From: Wenzhouxiangella marina
Lineage (GTDB): Bacteria; Pseudomonadota; Gammaproteobacteria; Xanthomonadales; Wenzhouxiangellaceae
Direction: 5' to 3'
NCBI RefSeq assembly: GCF_001187785.1
Contig: NZ_CP012154.1
Coordinates: 1,978,501-2,042,500, forward strand
DNA length: 64,000 bases
Shown: piece by piece, positions 19,754 through 28,480 of the stretch
How positions within the stretch are numbered: position 1 is the first letter of the stretch
How the letters are laid out: each line of letters opens with the position of its first letter
Program-made: the position numbers and the translations under genes
Notes under the pieces: generated by a model
Seen by the model: only the letters and a program-made list of their open reading frames with translations
Told to the model about the DNA's origin: nothing
The model's database searches: none

Positions 19754-20534
19754 GGCCCGCTACGAGGGCAACGAGCGCCTGCAGAAGGTCCTGGCCAATG
19801 CCGGTCTGGGGTCCCGCCGCGCCCTCGAGAAACGCATCGAGGCCGGTGAGGTCCGGGTCAATGGTCAGATCGCCAGCCTCGGCGCCGTGGTGGAGCAAGG
19901 CGACCGTGTCCAGCTCGATGGCCGAAGCTTCGAGATCGTCGCCATCGAAACCCCGGCCCAGACCCTGATCTACCACAAGCCGGAAGGCGAGGTGACCACG
20001 CGCAGCGACCCGGAAGGCCGTCGCACGATCTTCGATCGCCTGCCCCGCCCGGACCATGGCCGCTGGATCGCGATCGGCCGCCTCGATCTCAACACCGCCG
20101 GCCTGATCCTGTTGACCACCGACGGCGAACTGGCCAACCGGATGATGCATCCGTCCGGAAACGTCGACCGCGAATACCTGTGCCGCATTCGTGGGGAAGT
20201 CGACAACGAGCAATTGCAGACGCTGCTGCGGGGCGTTCAGCTCGAGGATGGCATGGCCTGTTTTTCGGACCTGGTCGTCGGTGAATCGACCAGCGGTCAT
20301 ACCTGGTACACGGTGACCATCATGGAAGGTCGGAACCGGGAAGTCCGCCGGCTCTGGGAAGCCGTCGGCGCCCAGGTCGCACGCCTGAAGCGCGTTCGCT
20401 TCGGCCCGGTATTCCTGCCGGCCAGGGTCAAGCCGGGTCAGTACGAGCGCCTGAAGCCGGCCGATCACCGCATTCTCAGGGAAGACGTCGGCCTGAAGGG
20501 AAGAAGCCTGAGCCTGAGCGCGGTCCCTGCCTGA
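19590..20534 (+). CDS. rluB: 23S rRNA pseudouridine(2605) synthase RluB with basic N-terminal extension
   Basis: RsuA/RluB-family pseudouridine synthase acting on 23S rRNA. An S4 RNA-binding domain (RLQKVLANAGLGSRRALEKRIEAGEVRVNG) is followed by the catalytic domain with the Asp motif GRLDLNTAGLILLTTDGELANRM and the family end MEGRNREVRRLWEAVG. About 55 Lys/Arg/Thr-rich residues precede the S4 domain. The start is placed at ATG 19590, the last ATG in frame; there is no GTG or TTG between it and the S4 domain, so overlap with scpB is unavoidable. ATGs at 19497 and 19548 would extend the tail. RluB is favoured over RluE/RluF by context with scpAB. Confidence 0.9.
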   Translation: MKHPKSKKTARKKTRRATTARPAQETNATTGRRTRRSPKPGATTKPSLARTARTEARYEGNERLQKVLANAGLGSRRALEKRIEAGEVRVNGQIASLGAVVEQGDRVQLDGRSFEIVAIETPAQTLIYHKPEGEVTTRSDPEGRRTIFDRLPRPDHGRWIAIGRLDLNTAGLILLTTDGELANRMMHPSGNVDREYLCRIRGEVDNEQLQTLLRGVQLEDGMACFSDLVVGESTSGHTWYTVTIMEGRNREVRRLWEAVGAQVARLKRVRFGPVFLPARVKPGQYERLKPADHRILREDVGLKGRSLSLSAVPA

Positions 20535-20555
20535 GGGAGCGCTCCGAGGCCGCTT

Positions 20556-21131
20556 TCAGGGGCTGTAGATCGTCTGCCCCGATCGTGCGTAACGATCCAG
20601 CACCTCCGCGGCCTCGCTTCGCAGCACCCCGGTGGTGACCGAAATCCCGCGGGCCGCCAGCTTGTCGGCCCAGGCCTCCGGACGATCCCCTTCATCGAAG
20701 CCTGCCGCCTCGGCGTCGGCCTTGCTGGCGCCGCAAAGCACCGAGCGCACCCCGGACCAGGGGATGGCGCCCAGGCACATGGCGCAGGGCTCACAGGAAG
20801 TGACCAGCTCAACTGGCCCGAGGCCGCCATCGTCCAGATTCCAGCTGGCCAGGGTCTGCTGGGCCAGGCTCAAGGCAACGATTTCCGCATGCGCCGACGA
20901 ACAGTGGGCCGGCTCGACCCGGTTGACGCCCAGCGCGATGACCTGCCCCGAGTCCTGCGCCACGACGACGGCACCGAAAGGTCCACCGGTACGCTCGACG
21001 ACGTTCTGGCGCGACAGACTGATCGCCACGCTCATTCGTTCTTCCGGCCCCGACAAGCACTCCGGCAGCTGCTGGCGGAAATTCCGCACCCAGGCCGGCA
21101 GTTCGATGCGCAGGCTGTCGGCCTGTTTCAT
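20556..21131 (-). CDS. Nucleoside deaminase-family protein (guanine/cytidine deaminase-like)
   Basis: A 191-residue zinc-dependent deaminase of the CDA fold. The zinc/catalytic site is H81-A-E83 and P115-C116-A-M-C119, with the preceding FGAVVVAQDSGQVIALGVN strand. Residues 25-45 add an N-terminal helix and the C-terminus is longer than in the tRNA adenosine deaminase TadA. The sequence looks closer to guanine-deaminase-like (GuaD) proteins than to TadA, but the substrate cannot be fixed by eye. It is the third gene of rnr-rlmB-deaminase; its start overlaps the rlmB stop by 4 bp (ATGA). Confidence 0.82.
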   Translation of the reverse strand: MKQADSLRIELPAWVRNFRQQLPECLSGPEERMSVAISLSRQNVVERTGGPFGAVVVAQDSGQVIALGVNRVEPAHCSSAHAEIVALSLAQQTLASWNLDDGGLGPVELVTSCEPCAMCLGAIPWSGVRSVLCGASKADAEAAGFDEGDRPEAWADKLAARGISVTTGVLRSEAAEVLDRYARSGQTIYSP

Positions 21132-21865
21132 ACCACGCTCCTCTGACGAACCGCCTCGAACAGGCCGATACCCGCGGCCACCGAGACATTGAGACTCTCC
21201 ATCGCACCCGGCATCGGGATGCGGACCAGTTGATCGCAGCGTTCGCGGGTCAGCCGCCGCAGGCCGCGATCCTCGCCGCCCATCACCAGGGCCAAGGGGC
21301 CTGTCAGATCGGCGTCATAGAGACTGAGTTCCGTTTCTCCAGCCAGTCCGACGCGGAACAGGCCATGATCGGCCAGTCGATCCAGGGTACGGGCCAGATT
21401 GGTGACCACGGCCAGTGGGATCCGCTCGGCCGCACCGGCCGCAGCGCGTCGCACCACCGGGCTCAGGCCCGCGGCCCGGTCCTTGGGCACGACCACGGCG
21501 CAGGCGCCGGCGGCCAGGGCCGAGCGCAGGCAGGCGCCGAGGTTGTGCGGATCCTGCACATTGTCCAGCACCAGCAGCAGGGCCTCCCTGCCCTCGGCGT
21601 CGACGAGTTCCAGCAGCTCCGACTCATCGATCGCCTGGCGGGCCTGGAATTCGGCGATCACCCCCTGATGGCGAACGCCCCCGGCCCGACGGTCCAGAGC
21701 GCGCTCGTCCACCCACTCGATCGGCACGGACGCGGCCTGCAGGCGCTCGGTCAGGGCATCGAGGCGAGCGTTGCCGCGCTTGGCCCAGACGCGGACGATA
21801 CGCTCGGGTGCGGCCTGCACCAGGCCTTCGACCGCATTGATGCCCATCGCCAACTCACGCTTCAT
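21128..21865 (-). CDS. rlmB: 23S rRNA (guanosine(2251)-2'-O)-methyltransferase RlmB
   Basis: SPOUT-class methyltransferase that modifies G2251 in the ribosomal P-loop. The 245-residue protein has the N-terminal L30e-like substrate domain (GINAVEGLVQAAPERIVRVW...GVRHQGVIAEFQ) and the trefoil-knot domain with the three TrmH motifs NVQDPHNLGACLRSA, VMGGEDRGL and IPMPGAMESLNVSVAAGI. Its ATG overlaps the rnr stop (ATGA) and its stop overlaps the deaminase start, so three genes are coupled. rnr-rlmB is the usual gammaproteobacterial order. Confidence 0.96.
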   Translation of the reverse strand: MKRELAMGINAVEGLVQAAPERIVRVWAKRGNARLDALTERLQAASVPIEWVDERALDRRAGGVRHQGVIAEFQARQAIDESELLELVDAEGREALLLVLDNVQDPHNLGACLRSALAAGACAVVVPKDRAAGLSPVVRRAAAGAAERIPLAVVTNLARTLDRLADHGLFRVGLAGETELSLYDADLTGPLALVMGGEDRGLRRLTRERCDQLVRIPMPGAMESLNVSVAAGIGLFEAVRQRSVV

Positions 21866-23997
21866 CGGCTGGACTCGGCCAAGGAAAGATCGATCTTGCG
21901 TTCATCGATATTGACCTGTGCCACGCTGACCCGTACCCGATCGGCCAGGCTGAAGCGGCGCCCATGCCGCTTGCCGAGCAGGCTGTGGCTGATCGGATCG
22001 AAGTTGTAGTAGTCATTGGGCATGGCGGTGACATGAACCAGGCCGCTGACGCCGAACTCGGGCAATTCGACAAACAGGCCGAAGCTGGTTACCCCCGTCA
22101 CGATGCCGTTGAATTCATCGCCGATATGACGCTGCATGAACTGGCACTTCAGGCGCTCATCCACATCGCGGGAGGCATCCTCCGCGCGTCGTTCCGTCCA
22201 GGAGCAGTGGCGCCCCAACTCCACCATTCCCGAGTGCGAGTAGCCGAAGCGGCTCGGGTCCAGCTTGCGGCAGAGGTGCTTGATGGCCCGATGCAGGAGC
22301 AGGTCCGGATAGCGTCGGATCGGCGAGGTGAAATGCGCGTAGTTCTTCAGTGCCAGGCCGAAGTGCCCCTCGTTCTCGGGCTGGTAGACGGCCAGGCTGA
22401 GGCTGCGCAGCAGCACGGCATTGACCAGATGCTCGTTGTCCGAGCCTGCCACTCGAGCCTGGATGGCGGCGATCTGTGAGGGTTCGGGATGGTCGGACCA
22501 ACTGACCGGCAGGCCCTGGCCGCGCAGGAATTCTTCCAGGCTCTCCAGCTTGTCGGCCGGCGGCGGCGCGTGCACCCGGTAGAGCATGGGCAAGCCGGCA
22601 CTGCCGACGAAGCGCGCCGCCTCGACATTGGCCAGGATCATGCACTCTTCGATCAGCCGATGCGCATCGTGGCGATGCCTGGGCCGGATGTCTTCCACCT
22701 TGCCCTCGGCATCGAACTGGAAGTAGACATCGCTGGATTCGAAATCGAGCGCGCCACGGCGCTGGCGGCGCTTGCTCAGCAGCCGATAGACCTCGTAGAG
22801 CGCGTCCAGGCTCGGCAAGGCATGGGCAAAACGCTCGCGCAGCGCCGCATCGCCACCGACCATCATCTGCTGGACCTGATCGTAGGTCAGGCGGGCCTGA
22901 GAGCGCATCACGCCCTCGTAGAAACGGCTGGACCGGACCTTGCCCTTCTCGTCGAGCTGCATGTCGCAGACCGTGCACAGGCGGTCCTCGTCCGGCCGCA
23001 GGGAGCACAGGCCGTTCGACAGTGCCTCGGGCAGCATCGGCAGCACGCGATCGGGAAAATAGACCGACGTCCCCCGCAGCTTCGCTTCCGTGTCGAGGGC
23101 GTCGCCGGGGTGCACGTACTCGGCCACGTCGGCGATGGCCACGATCAGACGGAAACCCTGGCGGCTCGGTTCGGCAAAGACCGCATCATCGAAATCACGA
23201 GCGTCGGCGCCGTCGATCGTCACCAGGGGCAGATCGCGCAGGTCCTTGCGCCTGCCGGCGATCTCCGGATCGATGCGATCACCGTAGGCCTTGGCCTGCG
23301 CCAGGACCGGATCGGGGAATTCGTCGGGCAGGCCATGTCCGAAGATCGCGATATCGGTGGCCATGCCGGGCTCGTCGGCGTGTCCGAGTACGCGGATGAT
23401 TTCACCCACCGGCGCCCGTTCCCGGGTCGGTGGCTTTTCGATGCGGGCGACCACGATCTGCCCCGGCGTGGCCTCGCCGACCCGTTCCAGCGGGATCAGG
23501 ATGTCCTGGGTCAAGCGGGGATCGTCGGGCACGACCACCGCCACCCCGGATTCCAGCAACAGGCGACCGACCACCTGGCGATGCGCGCGCTCGACCACCT
23601 CGACGATACCGCCCTCGCGGCGACCGCGACGGTCGACCCCGGTGACGGCGGCCAGTACCTGGTCGCCGTGGAAGACCTGTCGCATCTGCTTGGGCGAAAG
23701 ATACAGATCCTCGCTGCCATCGTCGGGGATGACGAATCCGAAACCATCCGAGTGCGCGCTGATCCGACCTCGCACCAGATCCATGTCCGCGGCGAGGCCA
23801 TAGGCCGCCCGGCGGTTGCGAACCACTTCACCGCGAGCGATCAAGTCGTTCAGTACGGGCTTGAGCCTGGCATCGGACTGCTCCTTGTCGAGGCCGAGCA
23901 TGTCGGACAGGCGTCGGCGGGTCAGTGGATGGCCAGCCTCACGCAGTAGCGCGCGCACCTGGTCGGGCTCGATCGATCGGCGATCCTTGCTGGTCAT
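21862..23997 (-). CDS. rnr: Ribonuclease R
   Basis: Processive 3'-5' exoribonuclease that degrades structured RNA in mRNA decay, rRNA quality control and stress. The 711-residue protein has an N-terminal winged helix (LLREAGHPLTRRRLSDMLG), cold-shock domains (GRISAHSDGFGFVIPDDGSEDLYLS is spread over one), the RNB catalytic domain with the acidic cluster TIDGADARDFDDAVFAE, and a C-terminal S1 domain (FNGIVTGVTSFGLFVELPEFGVSGLVHV). It is about 100 residues shorter than E. coli RNase R because the Lys-rich tail after S1 is missing. It heads the rnr-rlmB-deaminase operon. Confidence 0.96.
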   Translation of the reverse strand: MTSKDRRSIEPDQVRALLREAGHPLTRRRLSDMLGLDKEQSDARLKPVLNDLIARGEVVRNRRAAYGLAADMDLVRGRISAHSDGFGFVIPDDGSEDLYLSPKQMRQVFHGDQVLAAVTGVDRRGRREGGIVEVVERAHRQVVGRLLLESGVAVVVPDDPRLTQDILIPLERVGEATPGQIVVARIEKPPTRERAPVGEIIRVLGHADEPGMATDIAIFGHGLPDEFPDPVLAQAKAYGDRIDPEIAGRRKDLRDLPLVTIDGADARDFDDAVFAEPSRQGFRLIVAIADVAEYVHPGDALDTEAKLRGTSVYFPDRVLPMLPEALSNGLCSLRPDEDRLCTVCDMQLDEKGKVRSSRFYEGVMRSQARLTYDQVQQMMVGGDAALRERFAHALPSLDALYEVYRLLSKRRQRRGALDFESSDVYFQFDAEGKVEDIRPRHRHDAHRLIEECMILANVEAARFVGSAGLPMLYRVHAPPPADKLESLEEFLRGQGLPVSWSDHPEPSQIAAIQARVAGSDNEHLVNAVLLRSLSLAVYQPENEGHFGLALKNYAHFTSPIRRYPDLLLHRAIKHLCRKLDPSRFGYSHSGMVELGRHCSWTERRAEDASRDVDERLKCQFMQRHIGDEFNGIVTGVTSFGLFVELPEFGVSGLVHVTAMPNDYYNFDPISHSLLGKRHGRRFSLADRVRVSVAQVNIDERKIDLSLAESSR

Positions 23998-24030
23998 GGA
24001 ACACTTGTTGCTCTGAATGGTCGGAGGAGC

Positions 24031-24059
24031 ATTGTATGTCCTCCGGCTTGACCTTGTAA
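24031..24059 (-). promoter_or_regulatory. Candidate rnr promoter
   Basis: On the minus strand TACAAT (24036-24031) lies 17 bp after TTACAA (24059-24054). The -10 element is good and the -35 is poor. It overlaps the divergent mltD promoter, so the two may compete for polymerase. Confidence 0.35.
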
Positions 24060-24082
24060 TCGCGGGCCGGATAATGGCCCGC
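24048..24082 (+). promoter_or_regulatory. mltD promoter with palindrome over the -10
   Basis: TTGACC (24048-24053) and GATAAT (24070-24075) are separated by 16 bp. A perfect 7-bp inverted repeat GCGGGCC/GGCCCGC (24062-24068 and 24076-24082) brackets the -10 with a 7-nt centre, so it could be an operator or a 5'-end hairpin. Confidence 0.5.
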
Positions 24083-24104
24083 TGATGAAGGACTGCAGGA
24101 CCTG

Positions 24105-25727
24105 ATGCTTCGACCCAGCCTCATATTTTTTCGCATCGTTCGATCGTCGGCCCTGGCCCTGAGCCTGGCCCTGGTCGCGACGGGCTGCGCGCTGCATGGA
24201 GCCCGGCCGCTGGCCGAGGCCGAGCCGCAGGCGACCGCCCCACCCGTCCCACCCTATTACCTGCGCGCCCACCTCGATGACCCCTTCGAGCAGATCGATC
24301 GGGCGATCCGCCGCGTCGGCACGGCGGTCCGGCCCACAGCAGCGGAGGAGGCCGAGGCCGTCGATCTCTGGCAACGCGTCGTCGACCGCTTCGAGTTCGC
24401 CGAGTGCCCGGCCGACAGTCGCGCCGAACAGTGGGCGTTCTGGTTCGGCGAACGACACGACTACCTCGCTCGGGTGATGGATCGCGCGCACCCGTGGCTG
24501 CACGACATCGCCAGCGAACTGGAACGGCGGGACCTACCCGGCGAGCTCGCTCTGCTGCCGATCGTCGAGAGCGCCTACGATCCCTTTGCCTATTCCCACG
24601 GTCAGGCCGCGGGTGCCTGGCAGTTCGTCGCCCCGACCGCTCGCGAATACGGACTGGAGATCAACGAGTTCTACGATGGCCGGCGCGACGTCTACGCCGC
24701 CACACGAGCTGCCCTGACCTACCTGGCCACCTTGAACCAGCGCTTCGATGGCGACTGGAACCTTGCCCTGGCGGCCTACAACGGTGGCCAGGGGCGAGTA
24801 CGACGCGCCATCCGCCGCAACCGTAATCGAGGACGTTCGATCGAATGGGCCGACCTGCCACTCCCGCGGGAGACCCTGGCCTATGTTCCCAAACTGCATG
24901 GCCTGGGCTGCCTGTTCCGCGAGCCCCAGCGCTATGGATGGGAGCGACCGATCTGGCCGGATCGGCCCCAGGTGGCCCGTATCGAGCTGCCCGGCCCGAT
25001 CGACGTGGTCAATCTGGCCGTGGAGGCCGAACTCGACCTCACCGAAATCGTGGCCTTGAACGCCGGCCTGAGCCGGCATCTGACCTCGCCGACCGGCCCG
25101 CATCACCTGATCGTGCCGCAGGACGCCGCCGAGCGCGTCCACACCGCCCTGCCCCGCCTGAACGCGGCCGAGCTGATCAGCTGGCAGGAGGTCGAAGTCC
25201 AGCGGGGAGATACCCTGTCCGAACTTGCCCAGCGCCACTCGACCAGCATCCGCGCCTTGCGCGAGGCGAACGATCTCGACGGCGACTTCCTGCGCGCCGG
25301 CCAGCGCCTGCGCCTGCCCCAGGCCGGACGCCAACCGGCGGATTCACCTCATGCCGCGCTCTACCAGGAGCTGGCCAGCCTGCAGGAACGTCTGCTGCCG
25401 ACCCGACGCTTCCGTCATGTCGTGCGTCCCGGCGAAAGCCTGTGGGTGATCGCGCGACGCTATTCGGTCGGCGTCGACGAGATTCGCCGCTGGAACGGTC
25501 TCGGCTCATCCTCTCTGATCCGACCGGGTCAGCGCCTGATGATCGAGATGGATGGCCCGGCCTCACCGAGCCGCACGCGCTCCTACACGGTCCGCAGCGG
25601 AGACTCCCTCTGGACGATCGCACGGCGCCACCGGGTTTCGCTCGCTGACCTGATGCGCTGGAACGGGCTCGATGAATCGAGCGTCCTGCGGCCCGGTCAG
25701 ACCCTGACCATCAATCGGGGCAGCTGA
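24105..25727 (+). CDS. mltD: Membrane-bound lytic transglycosylase MltD-like lipoprotein with three LysM domains
   Basis: Cleaves glycan strands of peptidoglycan to 1,6-anhydromuropeptides from the outer-membrane side. The 540-residue protein has a signal peptide and lipobox Cys28 (LVATGC), an SLT family-1 domain with catalytic E155 (LPIVESAYDP), the GQAAGAWQFVAPTAREYGL stretch and LALAAYNGGQGRVRRAI. Three LysM repeats bind peptidoglycan at about 363-407, 436-480 and 493-537. The stop overlaps the next ATG (TGATG), so it is coupled with the M23-like gene and a lipoprotein in a cell-wall operon. Confidence 0.93.
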   Translation: MLRPSLIFFRIVRSSALALSLALVATGCALHGARPLAEAEPQATAPPVPPYYLRAHLDDPFEQIDRAIRRVGTAVRPTAAEEAEAVDLWQRVVDRFEFAECPADSRAEQWAFWFGERHDYLARVMDRAHPWLHDIASELERRDLPGELALLPIVESAYDPFAYSHGQAAGAWQFVAPTAREYGLEINEFYDGRRDVYAATRAALTYLATLNQRFDGDWNLALAAYNGGQGRVRRAIRRNRNRGRSIEWADLPLPRETLAYVPKLHGLGCLFREPQRYGWERPIWPDRPQVARIELPGPIDVVNLAVEAELDLTEIVALNAGLSRHLTSPTGPHHLIVPQDAAERVHTALPRLNAAELISWQEVEVQRGDTLSELAQRHSTSIRALREANDLDGDFLRAGQRLRLPQAGRQPADSPHAALYQELASLQERLLPTRRFRHVVRPGESLWVIARRYSVGVDEIRRWNGLGSSSLIRPGQRLMIEMDGPASPSRTRSYTVRSGDSLWTIARRHRVSLADLMRWNGLDESSVLRPGQTLTINRGS

Positions 25728-26569
25728 TGCCCTCACCTGATCTGGATAGCACCATGAAAGCACTCCTTCTCATGCTCACGCTGCTGCTCGCAGGCCACGT
25801 CAGCAGCACATCGGCCGCCCCCGTCCGCCTCGACGGAGAGATCGTCCAGGGCGCCCTGGTCTTCGGTCAGGCGCCCGTCGGCTCGAGGGTCGAGCTGGAC
25901 GGTGAGGCCCTGATGGTCTCCGAAGGCCATTTCGTGTTCGGATTCGGTCGCGACGAGACTCAGGCCCGGGAGCTCACGGTGTTCCTGCCCGACGGTGAGC
26001 GATGGCAGCGATCTCTGCAGCCGGCAGAGCGTGAATTCCGGATCGAGCGAGTGGACGGCCTGAATCAGAACCATGTCACACCGCCGCCGGAGGTCTACGA
26101 GCGCATCCGCCAGGATGCCGCCCTGACCCGGCAGGCGCGAACCCTCAGGGATGCGCGCACGGATTGGCTCGACGGCTGGATCTGGCCCGCGCAGGGTCGG
26201 ATTTCCGGCGTCTACGGCAGTCAGCGGATTCTCAACGGCGAGCCCCGCAACCCGCATTGGGGGCTGGACATCGCTGCACCCACCGGCACTCTGGTCGTCG
26301 CCCCCGCTGGCGGACTGGTCACCCTGGCCGAGGACGATCTGTACTATTCCGGTGGCACCCTGTTCATCGACCATGGCCATGGCCTGGTCTCGGCCTTTCT
26401 GCACCTGGACGAACTGTTGGTCGAGGTCGGAGAACGCGTCGAGCAGGGCCAGCAGATCGCGCGCATTGGCGCCACGGGACGTGCGACCGGCCCGCACCTG
26501 GACTGGCGCATCAACATCGGTCCGGTCCGTGTCGACCCGCAGCTGCTGCTCGAAGCGGCCGCACCATGA
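25727..26569 (+). CDS. M23/LytM-domain protein with altered zinc motif
   Basis: A 280-residue exported LytM protein. The signal peptide is best read from the second ATG (25754, MKALLLMLTLLLAG), though ATG 25727 overlaps the mltD stop. An N-terminal beta domain (about 30-115) precedes the LytM domain, which has the zinc motif H177-x3-D181 (HWGLD) and H226 (FLHLDE). The closing H-x-H motif reads H257-L-D259-W, so the usual third zinc ligand is Asp. The enzyme may use Asp as ligand or be a non-catalytic LytM activator. Gene order with MltD supports a role in peptidoglycan remodelling. Confidence 0.85.
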   Translation: MPSPDLDSTMKALLLMLTLLLAGHVSSTSAAPVRLDGEIVQGALVFGQAPVGSRVELDGEALMVSEGHFVFGFGRDETQARELTVFLPDGERWQRSLQPAEREFRIERVDGLNQNHVTPPPEVYERIRQDAALTRQARTLRDARTDWLDGWIWPAQGRISGVYGSQRILNGEPRNPHWGLDIAAPTGTLVVAPAGGLVTLAEDDLYYSGGTLFIDHGHGLVSAFLHLDELLVEVGERVEQGQQIARIGATGRATGPHLDWRINIGPVRVDPQLLLEAAAP

Positions 26570-27429
26570 GCGCCCCGCGACTAGGCAGTAGCCTGGCGGT
26601 GGCGCTGCTGCTCGCCGCTTGTGCGGCCGCCCCCGAACGCCCGAGGGGCGGCGGCCCGGACGCCGGCAGCCCTGCCCTGCGCGCACTGGCCAGCAGCCTG
26701 ACCGGCGACTATGCCACCAGCGCTTCGGAAGCCGATCGTCCCCTCGGACTGAGCATCGGCGCCGATCCTCTGATCGGCAAGGCGCCGCTGGTCCTGACCC
26801 TGACCCAGCAGGGCGAGACGACGCGTCGTTTCCGCCTGGCCATCGAACACGATCCACAGAACCAGCCGCCCTGGCGCGGCGAACTGGCGCCCCTCGGCCC
26901 GGATGGCGGGATCATCTCCCGCTGTCCGCTCAAGGTACAACGCACCCAGGACGCTCTGAATCTGCAGACCGAGCCCGACAGCTGCGCCTTCGGCGAAGGT
27001 TCGCAGCGAGTGTCTCTGCTCAAGGAGTTCCATTTCGAGGCCGGCCAGGTCCGCATCGGTGACCGCTTGTTGCCGGAAGGCGCGGAGACTGGCTCGACGC
27101 CGGCACAGGTTCACGTCTTCTACCGCCTGCTTCGCTTCAGCGGCTGGGCCGGGGTTCGGGAGGGGGAACGTTGGCGCATCAGCCGCAATCTGGTCCTGCA
27201 CAGCGCCGACGGACGGCTGCGTCCCGCCGACGCGGCCGGCATGGACCTGGGCTTCGAAATCGAACTGGACCGCTACCGGATCAACGATGAAGGGCCGATG
27301 CTGCTGCGCCTGAGCGTGCACGACATCGATGACGGCAGCACGCTGGCCAGGGCATGGGCAGACGGCCGCTCTCGGCAGATCGGCATCGCACTGCCGGATC
27401 TGCAGGTGGGACTCGACCGCATCGACTGA
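26566..27429 (+). CDS. Lipoprotein of unknown function in the cell-wall operon
   Basis: Not recognised. A 287-residue predicted lipoprotein starting at ATG 26566 (ATGA overlap with the M23-like stop), signal peptide ending LLLAAC at about residue 19. The mature part is mixed alpha/beta with two cysteines (SRCPLKV and DSCAFGEG) that could form a disulfide, a central FYRLLRFSGW stretch, and strands LVLHSADGRLR and LGFEIELDRYRI. No known catalytic motif was seen. A strong hairpin follows, so it ends the mltD-M23-lipoprotein operon. Confidence 0.65.
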   Translation: MSAPRLGSSLAVALLLAACAAAPERPRGGGPDAGSPALRALASSLTGDYATSASEADRPLGLSIGADPLIGKAPLVLTLTQQGETTRRFRLAIEHDPQNQPPWRGELAPLGPDGGIISRCPLKVQRTQDALNLQTEPDSCAFGEGSQRVSLLKEFHFEAGQVRIGDRLLPEGAETGSTPAQVHVFYRLLRFSGWAGVREGERWRISRNLVLHSADGRLRPADAAGMDLGFEIELDRYRINDEGPMLLRLSVHDIDDGSTLARAWADGRSRQIGIALPDLQVGLDRID

Positions 27430-27439
27430 AGCACCCAGG

Positions 27440-27463
27440 TGCCAGCGGGCGGGGCCGCTGGCA
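27440..27463. terminator. Strong hairpin between convergent lipoprotein and folE2 genes
   Basis: A perfect 9-bp stem (TGCCAGCGG/CCGCTGGCA) with a 6-nt GC-rich loop lies 10 bp after the lipoprotein stop. No U-run follows on either strand, but the position between convergent genes supports bidirectional termination. Confidence 0.55.
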
Positions 27464-27476
27464 GCCTTGATGGCGC

Positions 27477-28460
27477 TTACTCGGCCCAGGCCGAGGGGTG
27501 ACCGTCGATCGGCTCGTAGCCGCCCTCGACCCCCTTGGTGACAATGCTGACGGCGTTGTGCGGGTGCAGGCTCTCGAAGTGCGAGCAACGCGCCCAGAAG
27601 TCGAGCACACGATCGCGGGATTCCAGGGCCGCCTGGACTCGACGCGCCGCATCCTCGCAGAACATCAGATTCTGACCGTTGAGCAAGGCGAAGGCCTGCT
27701 CGTCTTCCCGCTTGACCGCTGCCTGAACCGGCGTCTTGAGCGCATCCTCGATCGCATCGATCATTTCGACGAAGGGGAAGGCTTCGTAGCTCGGCGAGAG
27801 CTGCAGCCGGACATCGGCAGCGCTGCGCTGGCTGTGCGGGGTGGCCACGATGCCCTGCTCCGAACCCAGCCAGTCGACCACGGCCTGTGGATCCAGGCTG
27901 TCCTGGCCGGCGAAGTCCTTGCGGAACTGATCCTGAATCAGCTGCCGGGCCAGCGCGGCCGAACATGGACAGGTCGACGAATAGATCACCTGATAGGCCA
28001 TCTCGAGCTCGAAGTTCTTGCCCTGGAGGCTGGCGATCAGACTGAAGGGATAGCGCTTCCAGCCCGAGTTGTCGCTGACCAGGGACTTCCGCTTGATCAG
28101 GTAGTCGAAGTCGATCCGAACCATCGCCTGGGTACTCAGGCCTTCATGAGACCCGAGGAAGTCCTTCAGCACGCGACGAAGGGTCAGCGGTGTCAGGGTC
28201 TGCTCGCCGAGCGTCCGATCCAGATGGAGATAGAGCCGGGACATGTGGATGCCACGCGTGTCGGGCTCGTCCAGGTCGACGAAGGCACTGATTCGAGCCG
28301 TTGTCTGCACCGGATGGCCGCCACCCGTGTCGAGCAGCAAGGGCATCTCGATGTGGTTCATGCCCACCCAGTCGAGTCGACCGGCCACCTGGGCCTTGGC
28401 GTGGCTGGCAATGTCCGGCATTTCGGCCGTCTTGGTCGGTTTGGTCATGGGCACCATCAT
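27477..28460 (-). CDS. folE2: GTP cyclohydrolase FolE2 (GCYH-IB)
   Basis: Converts GTP to 7,8-dihydroneopterin triphosphate, the first step of folate and of queuosine-precursor synthesis, using a metal other than the zinc of FolE. The 327-residue protein matches over its length: DIASHAKAQVAGRLDWVGM, QTTARISAFVDLDEPDTRGIHMSRLY, the metal-binding cysteine region SSTCPCSAALARQL, and the C-terminal FEDAARR-type and SHFESLHPHNA segments. In some bacteria folE2 is a zinc-limitation paralogue; whether folE exists here is unknown. Three in-frame ATGs lie within the first five codons, so the exact start is uncertain. Confidence 0.95.
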   Translation of the reverse strand: MMVPMTKPTKTAEMPDIASHAKAQVAGRLDWVGMNHIEMPLLLDTGGGHPVQTTARISAFVDLDEPDTRGIHMSRLYLHLDRTLGEQTLTPLTLRRVLKDFLGSHEGLSTQAMVRIDFDYLIKRKSLVSDNSGWKRYPFSLIASLQGKNFELEMAYQVIYSSTCPCSAALARQLIQDQFRKDFAGQDSLDPQAVVDWLGSEQGIVATPHSQRSAADVRLQLSPSYEAFPFVEMIDAIEDALKTPVQAAVKREDEQAFALLNGQNLMFCEDAARRVQAALESRDRVLDFWARCSHFESLHPHNAVSIVTKGVEGGYEPIDGHPSAWAE

Positions 28461-28480
28461 TCTCCGCAGCTGTTCCTAGA

